DNA of 46,573 bases from Mycobacterium sp. E3198 (GCF_001667015.1 NZ_LZIS01000158.1:1-46573); one strand, 5' to 3'; positions 9,635 to 18,615 are shown, numbered from the stretch's first letter. Translations and numbers: made by a program. Notes: generated by a model not told the origin, from the letters alone.

Positions 9635-10285
9635 GTGAAATCCCTCCTTGCGATGTCCCGCGACACCGTCGCGGTTCGGATCTTCCTGGCCGTGGCGCTC
9701 GGCGTCGCCGTCGCCGTCACGGTCGGCAACACGGTCGGCTGGCGGTTCGCCCTGATCGGGTGGGTCGTCACCGCCGGCGCCTATGTCGGGTGGACGTGGC
9801 TCCTGCTCGCCGGAATGGACGCCGACCAAACCCGCGCCTATGTGACCCGCGAGGACCCGACCCGGTGGGTGGCCGACACGGTCATCGTGTCGGCGAGCGT
9901 CGCGAGCCTCGTCGGCGTCGGCTATGTGGTGGCGGCCGGGTCGCACGCCGGCCCCAAAGCCGTACTGGCCGCGCTGCTGGGAATCGCGGCCGTAGCGGCG
10001 TCCTGGTTCGCCGTGCACACGCTGTTCACCGTGCACTACGCGCGGCTCTACTACGTCGACGAACCGGGCGGGATCAACTTTCACGACCCTGAGCCGCCGC
10101 GGTTCCGGGACTTCGCCTACGTGGCCTTCACCGTCGGGATGACCTATCAGGTGTCGGACACCGAGATCGACCTGACCTCGATCAGGGCGACGGTTTTGCG
10201 CCAGGCGCTGCTGTCCTACCTCCTCGGCGCGGTGGTCCTGGCCGTCACGATCAATCTCGTTGCGGGGCTTGGCTCCAAGCTGTAG
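9635..10285 (+). CDS. DUF1345 integral membrane protein
   Basis: The product is 216 aa starting at a GTG preceded by GTCGGAAGC. It has about five transmembrane segments (roughly residues 14-34, 37-58, 83-103, 109-128 and 192-213) and the DUF1345 signature [25 protein letters not shown] in the loop after segment four, including conserved FRDF and SDTE. The function of the family is unknown. It is co-directional with the flanking cutinase and thioredoxin-fold genes but separated enough to have its own promoter. Confidence 0.88.
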   Translation: MKSLLAMSRDTVAVRIFLAVALGVAVAVTVGNTVGWRFALIGWVVTAGAYVGWTWLLLAGMDADQTRAYVTREDPTRWVADTVIVSASVASLVGVGYVVAAGSHAGPKAVLAALLGIAAVAASWFAVHTLFTVHYARLYYVDEPGGINFHDPEPPRFRDFAYVAFTVGMTYQVSDTEIDLTSIRATVLRQALLSYLLGAVVLAVTINLVAGLGSKL

Positions 10286-10306
10286 CGCCGGACTAGTCTG
10301 GCCGGT

Positions 10307-10855
10307 ATGGCCATCGAGTCCACCATGCTCGCCCTCGGCACCCCCGCGCCGCCCTTCTCGCTGCCCGACCCGGCCACCGGGGCCACGGTCAGCCTCGACG
10401 ACCTCACGGGTCCCGCGCTCGTCGTCGCGTTCATCTGCAACCACTGCCCCTACGTCAAGCACGTCGCCGCCGGGCTGGCCGCGCTGGGCCGCGACCTCGC
10501 GGACAAGGGCGTCGCGATGGTCGGCATCTCCAGCAACGACGTCGTCACCTACCCGCAGGACGGGCCCGAGCAGATGGTCGCCGAGGCACGCGCTCACGGT
10601 TGGACGTTCCCGTACCTCTACGACGAGACCCAGGACGTCGCGCGCGCCTTCTCCGCGGCGTGCACGCCCGACACGTTCGTCTTCGACGGCGAGCGTCGGC
10701 TCGTCTACCGCGGCCAGCTCGACGACTCCCGCCCGGGCAACGGCAAGCAGGTGACGGCGGCGGACGTCCGCGCGGCCGTCGACGCCGTGCTCGCCGGACA
10801 GCCCGTCGACCCCGATCAGCGGCCGTCGATCGGGTGCGGCATCAAGTGGCGCTGA
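10307..10855 (+). CDS. Thioredoxin-fold (AhpC/TSA-like) protein
   Basis: The product is 182 aa with the peroxiredoxin/thioredoxin-like fold: TPAPPFSLPDPATG, then FICNHCPYVKHV containing a CxxC pair (Cys44-Asn-His-Cys47), a helix, VGISSNDV, and the PDTFVFDGERRLVYRGQLDD segment. It matches the thioredoxin-family proteins with a CNHCPYV active site that are common in actinobacteria. A disulfide-exchange or peroxide-reducing role is likely but the partner is unknown. It begins 21 bp after the DUF1345 gene and precedes the ferredoxin by about 58 bp. Confidence 0.88.
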   Translation: MAIESTMLALGTPAPPFSLPDPATGATVSLDDLTGPALVVAFICNHCPYVKHVAAGLAALGRDLADKGVAMVGISSNDVVTYPQDGPEQMVAEARAHGWTFPYLYDETQDVARAFSAACTPDTFVFDGERRLVYRGQLDDSRPGNGKQVTAADVRAAVDAVLAGQPVDPDQRPSIGCGIKWR

Positions 10856-10913
10856 GCCTCAAGTAATCTGCGCGCCAGGGAATCAGGTGGCCCGCGGGCG
10901 GAAGGCTCGGGAT

Positions 10914-11129
10914 ATGCGGTTGGTGGTCGATCTCAACAAATGCCAGGGCTACGCCCAGTGCGTGCCGCTCGCGCCCGAGGTGCTCCAGATGGTCGGCGAG
11001 GAGGCCCTGGCCTACGACCCCAACCCCGACGACTCCCAGCGCCGGCGGGTGCTGCGCGCCGCGGCGTCCTGCCCCGTGCAAGCCATCATCCTGGAGGTCG
11101 ATCCGCCGGCCGACCGGGACACCCGATGA
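10914..11129 (+). CDS. Ferredoxin of P450 type, single cluster
   Basis: The product is 71 aa from the ATG at 10914 (GGAAGG ten bases upstream); a GTG at 10887 is a weaker alternative. Cluster ligands are Cys10, Cys16 and Cys53 (CQGYAQC ... CPVQAI). The position between the first two, where a fourth cysteine would sit, is Tyr13, the pattern of mycobacterial [3Fe-4S] ferredoxins that serve P450s. It overlaps the reductase start by 4 bp and heads the ferredoxin, reductase, P450 operon. From memory this gene order resembles the M. marinum CYP147G1 locus. Confidence 0.9.
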   Translation: MRLVVDLNKCQGYAQCVPLAPEVLQMVGEEALAYDPNPDDSQRRRVLRAAASCPVQAIILEVDPPADRDTR

Positions 11130-12325
11130 CGGCCGCCTCGCTCGTCAGCGGGCTCGTCGACGCGTTCAAGGCCGAGGGCCGCATCGTCATCGTGGGCGCG
11201 TCGCTGGCCGGCCTGCGGGGGGCGGAAGCCTTGCGGGAGAGGGGCTTTCGCGGACCGCTCACCATCATCGGGGACGAGCCGCACGAACCCTACGACCGGC
11301 CGCCGCTGTCCAAGCAGGTCCTCAAGGGCTGGGTGCCTGCCGATCACACGAAGCTGCCCCGCCTGCGTCGGATCGACGCCGACTGGCGGCTGGGCGTGGC
11401 GGCGGTGGGCCTGGACCGGTCCAACCGCCAGGTGCTGCTCGCCAACGGCGAGAAGGTCGATTACGACCGCCTGCTGATCGCCACCGGGACCCGGGCCCGC
11501 CCGTGGTTCAACGCGCACGAGGCCGCCCTGCAGGGGCTGTTCACCGTGCGCACATGCGACGACGCGGCGCGGCTCGCCGCCGCGCTGCGGGAGCGACCGC
11601 GCCGCGTGCTCATCGTCGGCTCGGGTTTCGTCGGCTCCGAAATCGCCTCGGTTTGCCGCGATCTCGACCTTCCGGTCACCGTGGCCGAGCGCGGCAAGGC
11701 GCCCCTGACCGGCGCGCTCGGCGGCGTGATCGGCGACATCGCCGCCCGGATGCAGATCGACGCGGGGGTGGACCTGCGGACCGGGGTGGCGGTGGAGGGA
11801 CTGGACGGCGACGCCGACGGCCACGTCCGCCAGGCCCGGCTCTCCGACGGCACCGTGCTCGACGTCGACGTGGTGGTGGCCTGCCTGGGCTCGATCCGCA
11901 ACGTCGAATGGCTCGACGGCGCCCAGCTGGCGGCCGGGTTCTGGGGGGTGGCGTGCGACGCCGGGTGCCGCGCCTTCGACATCAACGGTGTGGTGACCGA
12001 CAACATCTTCGTCGCGGGCGACGTGGCCCGCGCCCCGCACGTCCTCTACGAATACGAGTTCATGTCCCAAGAGCATTGGGACAACGCCGTTTTCGGCGCC
12101 GAGGTGGCGGCCAACAACATGATCAGCCTGGAGATGGGACGGCGGCCGCACCTGCCGCTGCCGTCGTTCTGGTCCGGCCAGTTCGGCGTCAACATCAAGA
12201 GCGTCGGGGTGTGCTCGTTCGGCGACGAGATCGTGTTCACGCAGGGCTCGCCCGCGCAACGCCGGTTCGCGGCGGCCTACGGGTACCGCGGCCGCATCGG
12301 CTCGAAGATGACGGGGCGGTCGTAG
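11126..12325 (+). pseudogene. Ferredoxin reductase, C-terminus disrupted by inversion
   Basis: The product as read is 399 aa. The N-terminal FAD site is RIVIVGASLAGLRGAE, followed by PLSKQVLKG and the second dinucleotide site RVLIVGSGFVGSEIAS, and then the FAD-contacting VFVAGDVARAP region, so it is a P450-type FAD-dependent ferredoxin reductase. The natural sequence stops matching at Ile391 (YGYRGRI). The last eight residues (GSKMTGRS) are read from a segment that is inverted. The expected continuation VGAVTFNHGKWLPYYASLIE is found on the minus strand at about 12300-12416. The final part of the old tail (IPDVVLTGHDPTSRG) still reads on the plus strand just before the P450 gene and ends at a TGA overlapping its start. 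The protein may still fold, since both nucleotide-binding sites are intact, so loss of function is not certain. Confidence 0.8.
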
Positions 12326-12453
12326 CCGGGCGGGGGCGGCGGGAACGGCGCCGACCGCTCGATCAGCGACGCGTAGTACGGCAGCCACTTGCCGTGGTTG
12401 AACGTCACCGCACCGACGATGCGGCCGCGGTACCCGTAGGCCCCCGCGAACCG
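12263..12453. repeat. 37-bp inverted repeats flanking a 117-bp inverted segment
   Basis: Arms 12263-12299 and 12417-12453 are complementary at 36 of 37 positions; the only mismatch is at 12273. The 117 bp between them (12300-12416) read as the reductase C-terminus on the minus strand. Flipping the segment joins it in frame to Ile391 of the reductase. Either the segment is invertible or a template switch copied the left arm and its downstream sequence in reverse. Confidence 0.95.
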
Positions 12454-12527
12454 ACCGCCATCCCCGACGTGGTGCTGACCGGACACGATCCCACCTCCCG
12501 CGGGGCGGAGTTCCGGCCCAGGAGCCG

Positions 12528-13793
12528 ATGATGGACGCCGAAACCGCCTGGGCCGAGGCGATGAAGTTCGAGAACCGCCCCGACCCGTACCCCTTCTTCC
12601 GCGAGCTGCGCGAGACGCCGGTGGCGAAGGTTTCCGCCAATACGTACGTCGTCACCGGGTATCGCGAGCTGCTCGCCCTGGCCCACGATCCGCGGATCAG
12701 CTCCGACGCCCGCCGCAGCCCCGCGGGCCTGGGCGGCGAAAAGCCCGCTCCCGGAAGCGAACACATGCAGGCTTACGACCGCCTCCCCAGCATCATCGTG
12801 TCCGACCCGCCCGATCACGACCGGGCCCGCCGCCAGGTGATGCGCCATTTCGGTCCGCCGCACTCCCCCGACCTGATCCCTGGCATGGAGCCGTTCGTCG
12901 TGCGACTCGCCAACGAGATGCTGGACCGGGTGAAGGCCCGCGGCAAGACACGTCTGGACGTGGTGGAGGACTTCGCCTACCCGATACCCGTCGCGGTCAT
13001 CTGCAAGATCCTCGGCGTGCCGGTCGAGGACGAGCCGATGTTCCACGGCTGGATCTTCGACTTCATGATGGGCAGCGACCTGGGCCCGGAGGGGGCCACC
13101 GAAGAGGGCCGGGCCCTGGCCGAGAAGGGCCGCGCCAGCACCGCCGCGTTGCAGGACTACCTGGGCGGCCTGGTGCGGACGTACGCGCAGACGCCGGGCG
13201 ACGGCCTGCTGTCCAAACTGCTGCACGACGACGGGCCCGACGGCCCGATGTCGGTGCAGGAGGCGACGTCCAACGCCATGCTGCTGCTGGTCGCCGGCCA
13301 CGACTCCACGGTGAACACGATCACCAATTGCGTGATGACGCTGCTGCGCAACGCCGGGTCCTGGGACCTGATGCGGCAGCGCCCGGAGCTGATCCCACGC
13401 GCCATCGAGGAGGTGCAGCGGCTGCAGTCGGCGGTGCAGTTCTTCCCAAGCCGCAGCGCCACCGCGGACATCGAGATCGGCGGCACGCTGATCCCGGCCG
13501 GGTCGGCGGTGCACCTCATCTACGCGGCGGCGAACCGGGATCCGCGACGGTTCGACAACCCGGATCGCTTCGATCCACTGCGCCAGGACAACGAGCATTT
13601 CGGTTGGGGCAGCGGCATTCACACGTGCATGGGCGGCCCGTTGGCGCGCCTGGAGGTCAACCTGGCGCTGGAGGCCTTCCTGCGCCGCGTCGAGTCCCCC
13701 AAGCTGGTCGTCGACCCGCCGCCGTACCGGCACAACCAGGTGTTCCGCGGGCCGCGACACCTGTGGGTGGACTTCGCGGCAATCACCGACTGA
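12528..13793 (+). CDS. Cytochrome P450
   Basis: The product is 421 aa. The haem-ligand loop is FGWGSGIHTCMGGPLARLE with Cys367 as the thiolate. The I-helix motif is LLVAGHDSTVNT, the K-helix ExxR is EEVQR, and the aromatic region reads DPRRFDNPDRFDP. An AGGAG lies before the tandem ATGATG start. The upstream ferredoxin and reductase supply electrons, giving a self-contained class I system. The arrangement recalls the fatty-acid omega-hydroxylase CYP147G1 of M. marinum, but family assignment needs an alignment. In the present sequence about 200 bp of non-coding, rearranged DNA separates it from the reductase stop. Confidence 0.95.
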   Translation: MMDAETAWAEAMKFENRPDPYPFFRELRETPVAKVSANTYVVTGYRELLALAHDPRISSDARRSPAGLGGEKPAPGSEHMQAYDRLPSIIVSDPPDHDRARRQVMRHFGPPHSPDLIPGMEPFVVRLANEMLDRVKARGKTRLDVVEDFAYPIPVAVICKILGVPVEDEPMFHGWIFDFMMGSDLGPEGATEEGRALAEKGRASTAALQDYLGGLVRTYAQTPGDGLLSKLLHDDGPDGPMSVQEATSNAMLLLVAGHDSTVNTITNCVMTLLRNAGSWDLMRQRPELIPRAIEEVQRLQSAVQFFPSRSATADIEIGGTLIPAGSAVHLIYAAANRDPRRFDNPDRFDPLRQDNEHFGWGSGIHTCMGGPLARLEVNLALEAFLRRVESPKLVVDPPPYRHNQVFRGPRHLWVDFAAITD

Positions 13794-13799
13794 ACGCTG

Positions 13800-14624
13800 C
13801 TACGGCCCGAGGGTGACAGGGTCGCCGACGCGGATGACGCCCGCCGACAGCACCTCGAAGTACGCGCCGGCGCACGGCTGCGGTCCGTGACCGCCCGTGT
13901 TCCAACGATTCTCGGCCGCGGGTATGCGCAGCGCCTGCGGCGCTCGGGGCAACGGCCCGTGCTCAAGCGTCGGCACCACGCACCGCGACGTGGACGTCAG
14001 GGCGCGCAGGCGCGCCTCCCCGACCGCGAGTTCCCTTCCAATCCAGTCGGTTTCGGCGTACGGCCGGTAGCCCGGCGGCGTCGCGATCACCACGTTGGGC
14101 CGGTAGCGCAGCGCCTCGACACCGACGTGGTCGAGGGTGGCCGTGGTGATCGCGTGCAGCGGGGCCTCGTCGGTGAACGAGTCGCCCGGGGTCGCCTGAG
14201 CGATCTCGAGGATGCGGCCGCCGACCTCGGCCTCGGAGGCGTCCAACCCGAGCTCCAGCAATTTCTCCGGTTCCGGGCGTTCCAGCGTCGCGCCGGCAGG
14301 CCGCTGCCTGACCAGCCGGACCGTGCGTCCCAGCAGCCGTGACAGCGTGTCGTCGGCGCCGGGGTCGTCGGACGCGAGGATCGTCCCGTCGGGCAGCCGG
14401 ATGCTCACCCGTCCGGTGTCCGCATTGGCGGTGCACTTCAGCAGCCCGCGCCAAAGCCGCGCCTGTTTGGCGCTGGCCACGTGCCCGGTCTCGGTGTCGA
14501 TCAGGGCCAGCCGCCGGTCGCCCTCGGCGCCGCCCTCGTCGACGAACAGGCTGTCCACGCTCTCGCCGAGCATCGACTTCACCGGGTACCGGCGCAGGCT
14601 TTCGACCCGCAGTTGTTCCTCCAC
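13800..14624 (-). CDS. MOSC domain protein
   Basis: The product is 274 aa. The N-terminal beta-barrel part begins LRRYPVKSMLGES, and the MOSC core contains RYRPNVVI, TDWIGRELAVG and the cysteine in STSRCVVPTLEHG, the residue that in related proteins handles sulfur bound to molybdenum cofactor. Eukaryotic and bacterial relatives (mARC, YcbX) reduce N-hydroxylated compounds. The start is a GTG whose ribosome binding site (GAGAAGGG) is buried in a strong hairpin at 14626-14662. It converges on the P450 gene with a 6-bp gap. Confidence 0.88.
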   Translation of the reverse strand: MEEQLRVESLRRYPVKSMLGESVDSLFVDEGGAEGDRRLALIDTETGHVASAKQARLWRGLLKCTANADTGRVSIRLPDGTILASDDPGADDTLSRLLGRTVRLVRQRPAGATLERPEPEKLLELGLDASEAEVGGRILEIAQATPGDSFTDEAPLHAITTATLDHVGVEALRYRPNVVIATPPGYRPYAETDWIGRELAVGEARLRALTSTSRCVVPTLEHGPLPRAPQALRIPAAENRWNTGGHGPQPCAGAYFEVLSAGVIRVGDPVTLGP

Positions 14625-14625
14625 A

Positions 14626-14662
14626 ACCCTTCTCCCGTGAGAGTCCGTTCACGGGAAAGGGT
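14626..14662 (-). terminator. Hairpin between DUF732 and MOSC genes, covering the MOSC ribosome binding site
   Basis: Arms 14626-14640 and 14649-14662 pair over 14 bp with one bulged base and an 8-nt loop. On the minus strand it begins 31 nt after the DUF732 stop codon and ends 1 nt before the MOSC GTG. It lacks a U tract, so it may be a non-canonical terminator, an attenuator, or a structure that hides the GAGAAGGG ribosome binding site of the MOSC gene. Confidence 0.6.
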
Positions 14663-14693
14663 ATGCGGTTACGGCGGCCGGCTGCTGGGAGGA

Positions 14694-15017
14694 TCAGTCC
14701 GGGCAGTAGGTCGACTCCGCGGCGCTGACCCAGCCGGTCATGTCCGCATACGAGTAACCCTTCGAGACCAGCTGGGAGTGGAGGTCCGCGGCGATCGCAT
14801 CGGGAGTCTTGCCGGCCATCCGGTCGGCGCAGACCGCGTGCCCCATCGCGATCATGTCGGAGTCACCCCCCGATTGCCACGTGACGCCGAGGTTTTTCAG
14901 CTTCGAGAGGTATGCATCGTCGGTGCTGTCGGCAGATGCAATTGCGGTGCTTGCGGTCAGAGCGGCGCCGACCATCACCGGGATAGTCAGTTTGGCCAGC
15001 CAGCGAGGTGCAAACAT
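14694..15017 (-). CDS. Small secreted DUF732 protein
   Basis: The product is 107 aa with a clear signal peptide cleaved after ASTAIASA and a compact DUF732 domain: DAYLSKLKNLGV, AVCADRMAGKTPDAIA and ESTYCPD, with the two conserved cysteines. It has the usual length for this mycobacterial family of unknown function. The ATG is preceded by AGAAGGGG eight bases upstream. Unlike the protein at 6165-7010 it has no low-complexity tail. Confidence 0.9.
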   Translation of the reverse strand: MFAPRWLAKLTIPVMVGAALTASTAIASADSTDDAYLSKLKNLGVTWQSGGDSDMIAMGHAVCADRMAGKTPDAIAADLHSQLVSKGYSYADMTGWVSAAESTYCPD

Positions 15018-15055
15018 TTCATACCCCTTCTTTTGTTATCCGCGAGTGTGTCGCC

Positions 15056-15061
15056 AGTATA
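15056..15061 (-). promoter_or_regulatory. Putative -10 element (TATACT) of the DUF732 gene
   Basis: On the minus strand TATACT lies about 38 bp before the ATG of the DUF732 gene, in an AT-rich block unlike its surroundings (15061-15110). No good -35 is seen at the right distance, so sigma-factor assignment is open. Confidence 0.4.
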
Positions 15062-15114
15062 TGAGCGTTCACGATAAACGAATATTAAAAATATCGAAAC
15101 TTGAAGCGAGCCGA

Positions 15115-15882
15115 TTAGGACGTGACGACGATTGAGTCCTCGCCGGTGCGCCAGGCATTTGTGAAGGCGGCGACGGGAACCTGGGTGTCGGCGTGCTCGG
15201 CGGCCGGGTCGTTGAGGTGGACGATTTGCTTGCTGATGTCGATCCCGGTGACGACCACGAAGTGATCGGCGGCTTTGTGCTGGTCGTCGGTGCGCCAGAG
15301 GTATGCGTAGTTCACGTACGCGATGATCTTGCGGTTGTCGCTGAGGTAGTGCTCCAGCGCGGGCAGTCCGGTCCGGTCGTCGGGCTGCTCGTCCCAGAAC
15401 ATGGTCGATTTGACGCCGAAGTGCTTGAGCAGGACGACCTCGTCCGCCATCTCGATGCCGCCGTTGCCGTTGGTGTGGCTGGGGTCCCCGCGGGGGACGT
15501 AGATGGGGCCCGGGTTGGTCCCCGACGGCGTGTTTTGGGCCAGCTTGATCATCTGGCGCTCGGTCGGGGACTCGCCGGTGACCTCGCCGACGACGTCCGC
15601 CACGGCCACCAGACCGCAGTTGTCCTCGAGCGACTGGGCCTGCCAGTACTTGGCCGCCGCGGTGGGGTCGCCGTAGCTGCCGTCGGTGGCCGTCGCCGCC
15701 GGGCTTCCCGCGAGTAGGCACGCCACGGCGAGGCACGCGGCCGCCGCTGTTGTGCGCGCCGCGGCTTCGATCCGGTAATGGAACGTGATCACTCGGGCAG
15801 GCCAGTCGTCGATTCGAATTGCGTGCAAACGTAGCACTCCCCGGACGCCCTGTCGGCGGAAAATCGCACAGCTGGCTCTCAT
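15115..15882 (-). CDS. Secreted C39-like cysteine peptidase
   Basis: The product is up to 255 aa. Catalytic candidates follow the papain-like C39 order: Cys in SLEDNCGLVAVADV, His in AADHFVVVTGID, and Asp/Asn in IVHLNDPAAEH. A hydrophobic signal segment (AAACLAVACLLAGSPAATA) sits 30-55 residues from the listed start. A GTG at 15792 would give a shorter, more typical signal peptide, whereas the ATG at 15882 has a GGAG only three bases away; either is possible. C39 domains elsewhere process leader peptides, but this stand-alone exported form, common in mycobacteria, has no known substrate. Confidence 0.75.
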   Translation of the reverse strand: MRASCAIFRRQGVRGVLRLHAIRIDDWPARVITFHYRIEAAARTTAAAACLAVACLLAGSPAATATDGSYGDPTAAAKYWQAQSLEDNCGLVAVADVVGEVTGESPTERQMIKLAQNTPSGTNPGPIYVPRGDPSHTNGNGGIEMADEVVLLKHFGVKSTMFWDEQPDDRTGLPALEHYLSDNRKIIAYVNYAYLWRTDDQHKAADHFVVVTGIDISKQIVHLNDPAAEHADTQVPVAAFTNAWRTGEDSIVVTS

Positions 15883-16010
15883 ATTCTCCGGCGGCCCGAG
15901 AAGTGGTAACGCGCGCTTAACCGACGGGCAGCAATGGGACGCTAAGAATGCTGCCGATTAACTTTTTTTCGAATGGCAACTATTGCCCTGATCGACAATT
16001 TTCTATGGGC

Positions 16011-17363
16011 TCAATGGGCCAACAGGCGCTTTTTCTGCTCGGTGAATTCCTCCTCGGTGAGCACGCCCGCGTCGCGCAGGGAGGCCAGCTCGCGCAGCTC
16101 CGCGGCGATGCTGGTGACCGGGCCGCCGGCCGGGGCCTCGGGCGGCGCCTCCTTGGCATCGGTCTTCCCGCTCGTCGTGGGCAGCCCGATCCGCTCCCGC
16201 CGGCCGGGGCCACCGCCGGTGCCGCCGGTGCCGGCCATCGCGCGCCCGGCCATGCCGGCCAGCGCCATCTGACTGAAGAGGCTTCCCGCGCTCCCGGCGG
16301 AGGCATCCGCGGCGGCCGCGGTGGCCGCCGGCAACGCGACGGCCAGGGGCCGGATCATCGTGGTTTCGTAGGTCCAGGCCGGCGGAACCGACAGCGCCCC
16401 AATCGTTTTCGCCTCGGCCAGGCCCGCCGTTGCCACGGAGCCGCCGGCCAGGTTCGTGATCACCGGGAACGGCGAGGGCGGCACCGGCGCCGACCCGGGC
16501 CACGCCTGGATCCCCGCCCAGCCGCTGACAATGTCGTCGGTGTGGAAACCGGTCAGCGCGCCGGCAACGTCGAACGGAAGAGCCGGCAGCGCGACTCCCG
16601 TGTCGACGCCAAGGCTCGCCAGGCCCACTTCCGGGTCGATGAAAACGCCACTGAAGTCCGCCAGCAGGCCGAGCACGTCCAGCGGCGTGAACTGGGCGGG
16701 TGCCGCCCCGAGGCTGGTCAGCGCGTTAGGAACCGCCGACATCGCCTGCGGGGCGTTGGACACCGCGGCCTGCGCGGTGCCCGCCGAGGTGCCGGTGGCC
16801 TGCGACACGGCGGCGGCCTGAGCCGAAGGCCCGCCTTCGTTGGTGCTCCGCGGCGGTGGCGCGAACGGCGTCAGCACCGTTGCCAGCGCGGAGGAGGCGG
16901 CGTAGCCGTACATGGCCGCGGCGTCCTGGGCCCACATCTCGGCGTACTGCGCCTCGGTGGCCGCGATCGCCGGGGTGTTCTGGCCGAAGATGTTGCTGGC
17001 GATCAGGGCGAGTAAAAGGCTCCGGTTGGCCGCGATCACCGGCGGTGGCACCGTCGCCGCGAACGCGGTCTCGTAGGCGGCGGCCGCGGCCGCGGCTTGG
17101 TTGGCGGTCTGCTCGGCCTGGGTGGCAGACACCCTGGTCCACGCGACGTACGGCGCGACCGCGGCGGCCATCAACGCCGCCGACGGGCCCAGCCAGGGCC
17201 CGGCGGTCAATGCCGCGAGCTCCGATTGATACGAGCTCGCGGCCGACTGCAGGGTGGCGGCCAACCCGTCCCACGCCGACGCCGCGGCCAGCATCGAACC
17301 CGATCCGGGACCGGCGTACATGCGCGCGGAGTTCACCTCCGGCGGCAGCGCTGCGTAATCCAT
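16011..17363 (-). CDS. PPE-SVP family protein with C-terminal SHOCT domain
   Basis: The product is 450 aa starting at MDYAALPPE, with GGAGGG upstream; 26 extra residues in the longer frame are unlikely. The PPE domain (1 to about 180) includes the WLG turn and [20 protein letters not shown]. The middle part carries GALSVPPAW, the signature of the PPE-SVP subgroup. The last 34 residues ([20 protein letters not shown] onward to KKRLLAH) match the SHOCT domain, a short helical module usually found at the ends of membrane or oligomerising proteins. SHOCT on a PPE protein is uncommon to my knowledge. No PE gene is adjacent. Confidence 0.9.
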   Translation of the reverse strand: MDYAALPPEVNSARMYAGPGSGSMLAAASAWDGLAATLQSAASSYQSELAALTAGPWLGPSAALMAAAVAPYVAWTRVSATQAEQTANQAAAAAAAYETAFAATVPPPVIAANRSLLLALIASNIFGQNTPAIAATEAQYAEMWAQDAAAMYGYAASSALATVLTPFAPPPRSTNEGGPSAQAAAVSQATGTSAGTAQAAVSNAPQAMSAVPNALTSLGAAPAQFTPLDVLGLLADFSGVFIDPEVGLASLGVDTGVALPALPFDVAGALTGFHTDDIVSGWAGIQAWPGSAPVPPSPFPVITNLAGGSVATAGLAEAKTIGALSVPPAWTYETTMIRPLAVALPAATAAAADASAGSAGSLFSQMALAGMAGRAMAGTGGTGGGPGRRERIGLPTTSGKTDAKEAPPEAPAGGPVTSIAAELRELASLRDAGVLTEEEFTEQKKRLLAH

Positions 17364-17574
17364 GTCGTTCCCTCCGATCGGTTCGCAACCGCTACGCGTC
17401 GGCGGCTGCGGTGACGCGTACTGGCGCAACCGAGCCAGCAAACGATCGCACTTCTTCAGTAGTACATGTCCGCCACCCCAATGGCGCCAATACCGCGCCG
17501 AACGGACGGGTTAAGGCTCGATGACGAAGGCGGCCACCGTGCCACCGACGGGCCCGGTCGTGTAAAAGAGTCTG

Positions 17575-18615
17575 GTGGACGAGGCTCCCAAATCGTTCGA
17601 TCGGTCGATGTTGCACGACGCAATGGTCAGGCGGCTGTATCGGCGGTCGCTGGCCGAGGGCCAAATCACCGTACCGGCCGTCCCGGGCATGATCGACGAG
17701 TACGTCCAGCTGTGCGCCAACCTCTGCGCCACCCTGGGCGTTCCCTACACGCCGGAACAGTCGATGCAGCTCAGGAAGGTGCTGGAGGGCGAGCTGGCGA
17801 AGGCGTTCAAGGCCTCCCAACGTTCCGACATCGCGATCTCGTTTCAGCTGCCCTTCGGCACCGGCCTGAATTACCAGGTCAAAGCCGAGTGGCGGACGGT
17901 CGAGGCCGACTACGACAACTGGGTCGCCACCCGCCCGCCGCCGCTGTTCGGCACGGAACCCGACGCGCGCGTGGTGGCGCTGGCCCGCGAAGCGACCGAC
18001 CCCACGACGTTTCGCGTGCTAGACGTCGGCGCGGGAACTGGCCGCAACGCGCTGGCCCTGGCCCGGCTCGGGCACCCCGTCGACGCGGTCGAGATGGCGC
18101 CGAAGTTCGCCGAGGTCATGCGTTCGGAGGCCGAACGCGAATCGCTCGGGGTGCGCGTCATCCAAAACGACGTCTTCACGGCCGTAGAGGGTGTGCACGA
18201 CGAGTACCAGCTGGTGGTGCTCTCCGAGGTGGTACCCGACTTCCGCACGACCCACGAACTGCGCGGCCTGTTTGAACTCGCCGCCGACTGCCTCGCGCCC
18301 GGCGGGCGGCTGGTGTTCAACGCCTTCGTGGCGCGGCCTGGCTACACCCCCGACAGCAGCGCGCGGGAACTCGGGCAGCAGTGCAACACCATGATCTTCA
18401 CCCGCGACGAGGTGACCGGCGCCGCGGCGCAGCTGCCGCTGGCGCTCAGCGCCGACGATTCGGCCTACGAGTACGAAAAGGCCCACCTGCCCGAAGGGGC
18501 CTGGCCCCCGACGGGCTGGTTCGAGGGCTGGGCCAGCGGCCTCGACGTGTTCGACGTCCCGCGTGACGAGTCGCCGATCGAGTTGCGCTGGCTCGTTTAC
18601 CAGAAGACGGGCTGA
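17575..18615 (+). CDS. Class I SAM-dependent methyltransferase with N-terminal extension
   Basis: The product is 346 aa from a GTG. Residues about 1-140 are helical and unassigned. The methyltransferase fold begins at FRVLDVGAGTGRNALALARLG (motif I, residues about 144-164), with AVEMAPKFAEVM, VRVIQNDVF and LAPGGRLVFNAFV following. The substrate is unknown. It is transcribed alone, divergent from the PPE-SVP gene. An alternative ATG lies at 17608. Confidence 0.82.
   Translation: MDEAPKSFDRSMLHDAMVRRLYRRSLAEGQITVPAVPGMIDEYVQLCANLCATLGVPYTPEQSMQLRKVLEGELAKAFKASQRSDIAISFQLPFGTGLNYQVKAEWRTVEADYDNWVATRPPPLFGTEPDARVVALAREATDPTTFRVLDVGAGTGRNALALARLGHPVDAVEMAPKFAEVMRSEAERESLGVRVIQNDVFTAVEGVHDEYQLVVLSEVVPDFRTTHELRGLFELAADCLAPGGRLVFNAFVARPGYTPDSSARELGQQCNTMIFTRDEVTGAAAQLPLALSADDSAYEYEKAHLPEGAWPPTGWFEGWASGLDVFDVPRDESPIELRWLVYQKTG

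Noticed and set aside
9590..10597. 335-codon frame opposite the DUF1345 and thioredoxin-fold genes
   Set aside because: Shadow of two supported plus-strand genes; no motif.
12277..12486. Independent small minus-strand gene of 69 codons
   Set aside because: It is the displaced reductase C-terminus; its first nine residues are antisense of the old tail and it has no promoter or ribosome binding site.
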